Of a stretch of 5,034 nt of DNA, positions 4,890-5,034 are shown piece by piece (the first letter of the stretch is position 1; each line of letters begins with the position of its first letter). This DNA comes from Microcaldota archaeon. GTDB lineage: Archaea; Micrarchaeota; Micrarchaeia; Micrarchaeales; CABMGC01. Where the stretch lies: assembly GCA_021846005.1 (NCBI GenBank), contig JAJZIZ010000045.1, positions 1-5,034 on the forward strand. The letters are read 5' to 3'. Below the pieces are notes generated by a model. That model ran no database searches, was not told the DNA's origin, and was given only the letters and a program-made list of their open reading frames with translations. Both the position numbers and the translations under genes were made by a program.

Positions 4890-5034
4890 ATGTTAAGACA
4901 GAAAAAATTGCAGTCGGCAATGGAATACCTGATGACGTACGGGTGGGCAATACTAATCATCGCAGTGATACTAGGCGCGCTCTTCAGCCTGGGATTCTTC
5001 AATTCCGCAAGCCTCGCGCCGAAGGTCTCTCCTG
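4890..5034 (+). CDS. Second pilin-type surface protein paralogue, 5' part only
   Basis: An open frame starts at ATG 4890 and runs off the window end after 48 codons. It begins MLRQKKL and then repeats QSAMEYLMTYGWAILII and the following residues up to PKVSP with exactly the amino-acid sequence of the upstream gene. The leader differs completely: it is more basic (R3, K5, K6) and has Leu just before the conserved Gln. The predicted product is an exported, membrane-anchored or filament-associated surface protein, probably also carrying a LamG-like or related domain, but that part lies outside the window. A TATA box lies upstream and there is no Shine-Dalgarno site. The gap to the preceding stop is 58 bases. 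This looks like the next member of a tandem family. Confidence 0.8.
   Translation, partial: MLRQKKLQSAMEYLMTYGWAILIIAVILGALFSLGFFNSASLAPKVSP
4911..5034 (+). repeat. 124-bp direct repeat, copy 2 (continues past window)
   Basis: This is the partner of 3854-3977. Identity starts sharply at the Gln codon (4911) and has not ended at the window edge, so the true repeat is longer than can be measured here. The leader codons upstream (4890-4910) are unrelated to those of copy 1. Confidence 0.95.

Overview
The window looks like the chromosome of an archaeon, most probably a DPANN lineage of the Micrarchaeota (ARMAN) type. The evidence is gene content and promoter style, not a marker gene. Two genes at the right end begin with the hydrophobic N-terminus QSAMEYLMTYGWAILII, which is typical of the surface-protein families of these archaea. 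One of them continues into a LamG-like domain. Several genes have an AT-rich TATA box about 22-35 bases before the start codon and no good Shine-Dalgarno site, which suggests leaderless or short-leader transcription.

Layout, left to right. Bases 1-163 hold a perfect 9-bp hairpin that resembles an IS200/IS605-type end, followed by a TATA-box promoter. Bases 164-1668 are a two-gene + strand unit: an unrecognised 148-residue protein, then a PLP-dependent enzyme of the threonine synthase family whose TTG start overlaps the upstream stop (TTGA). Converging on it is a minus-strand pair (2936 to 1710): a membrane-anchored DUF929-like thioredoxin-fold protein with a CPFC motif, then a VKOR-family membrane protein. 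Together these look like an extracytoplasmic disulfide-forming system. The thioredoxin-like protein would oxidise client proteins and VKOR would re-oxidise it using quinone.

Bases 2937-3284 contain no intact gene. They hold the promoter of the minus-strand pair and, on the + strand, the remains of an IS200/IS605-family tnpB: its C-terminal tail, then a right-end hairpin ending in GTGTCAC. In intact elements this stretch also encodes the 3' part of the omega (guide) RNA. The nuclease body is absent.

Bases 3285-3776 encode an unrecognised soluble protein of 163 residues. From 3839 (or 3818) to 4831 lies a pilin-like-signal, LamG-like surface protein. A second paralogue starts at 4890 and runs off the end. 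Their first 124 shared bases, from the conserved Gln codon to the window end, differ at only three positions, all synonymous, which points to very recent duplication or gene conversion in a tandem surface-protein array.

The most interesting items are the near-identical N-terminal cassette joined to different leaders, the orphan omega-RNA-like remnant without its TnpB, the heavily sequon-rich DUF929/VKOR pair, and the dehydratase-like C-terminus of the threonine synthase homologue.
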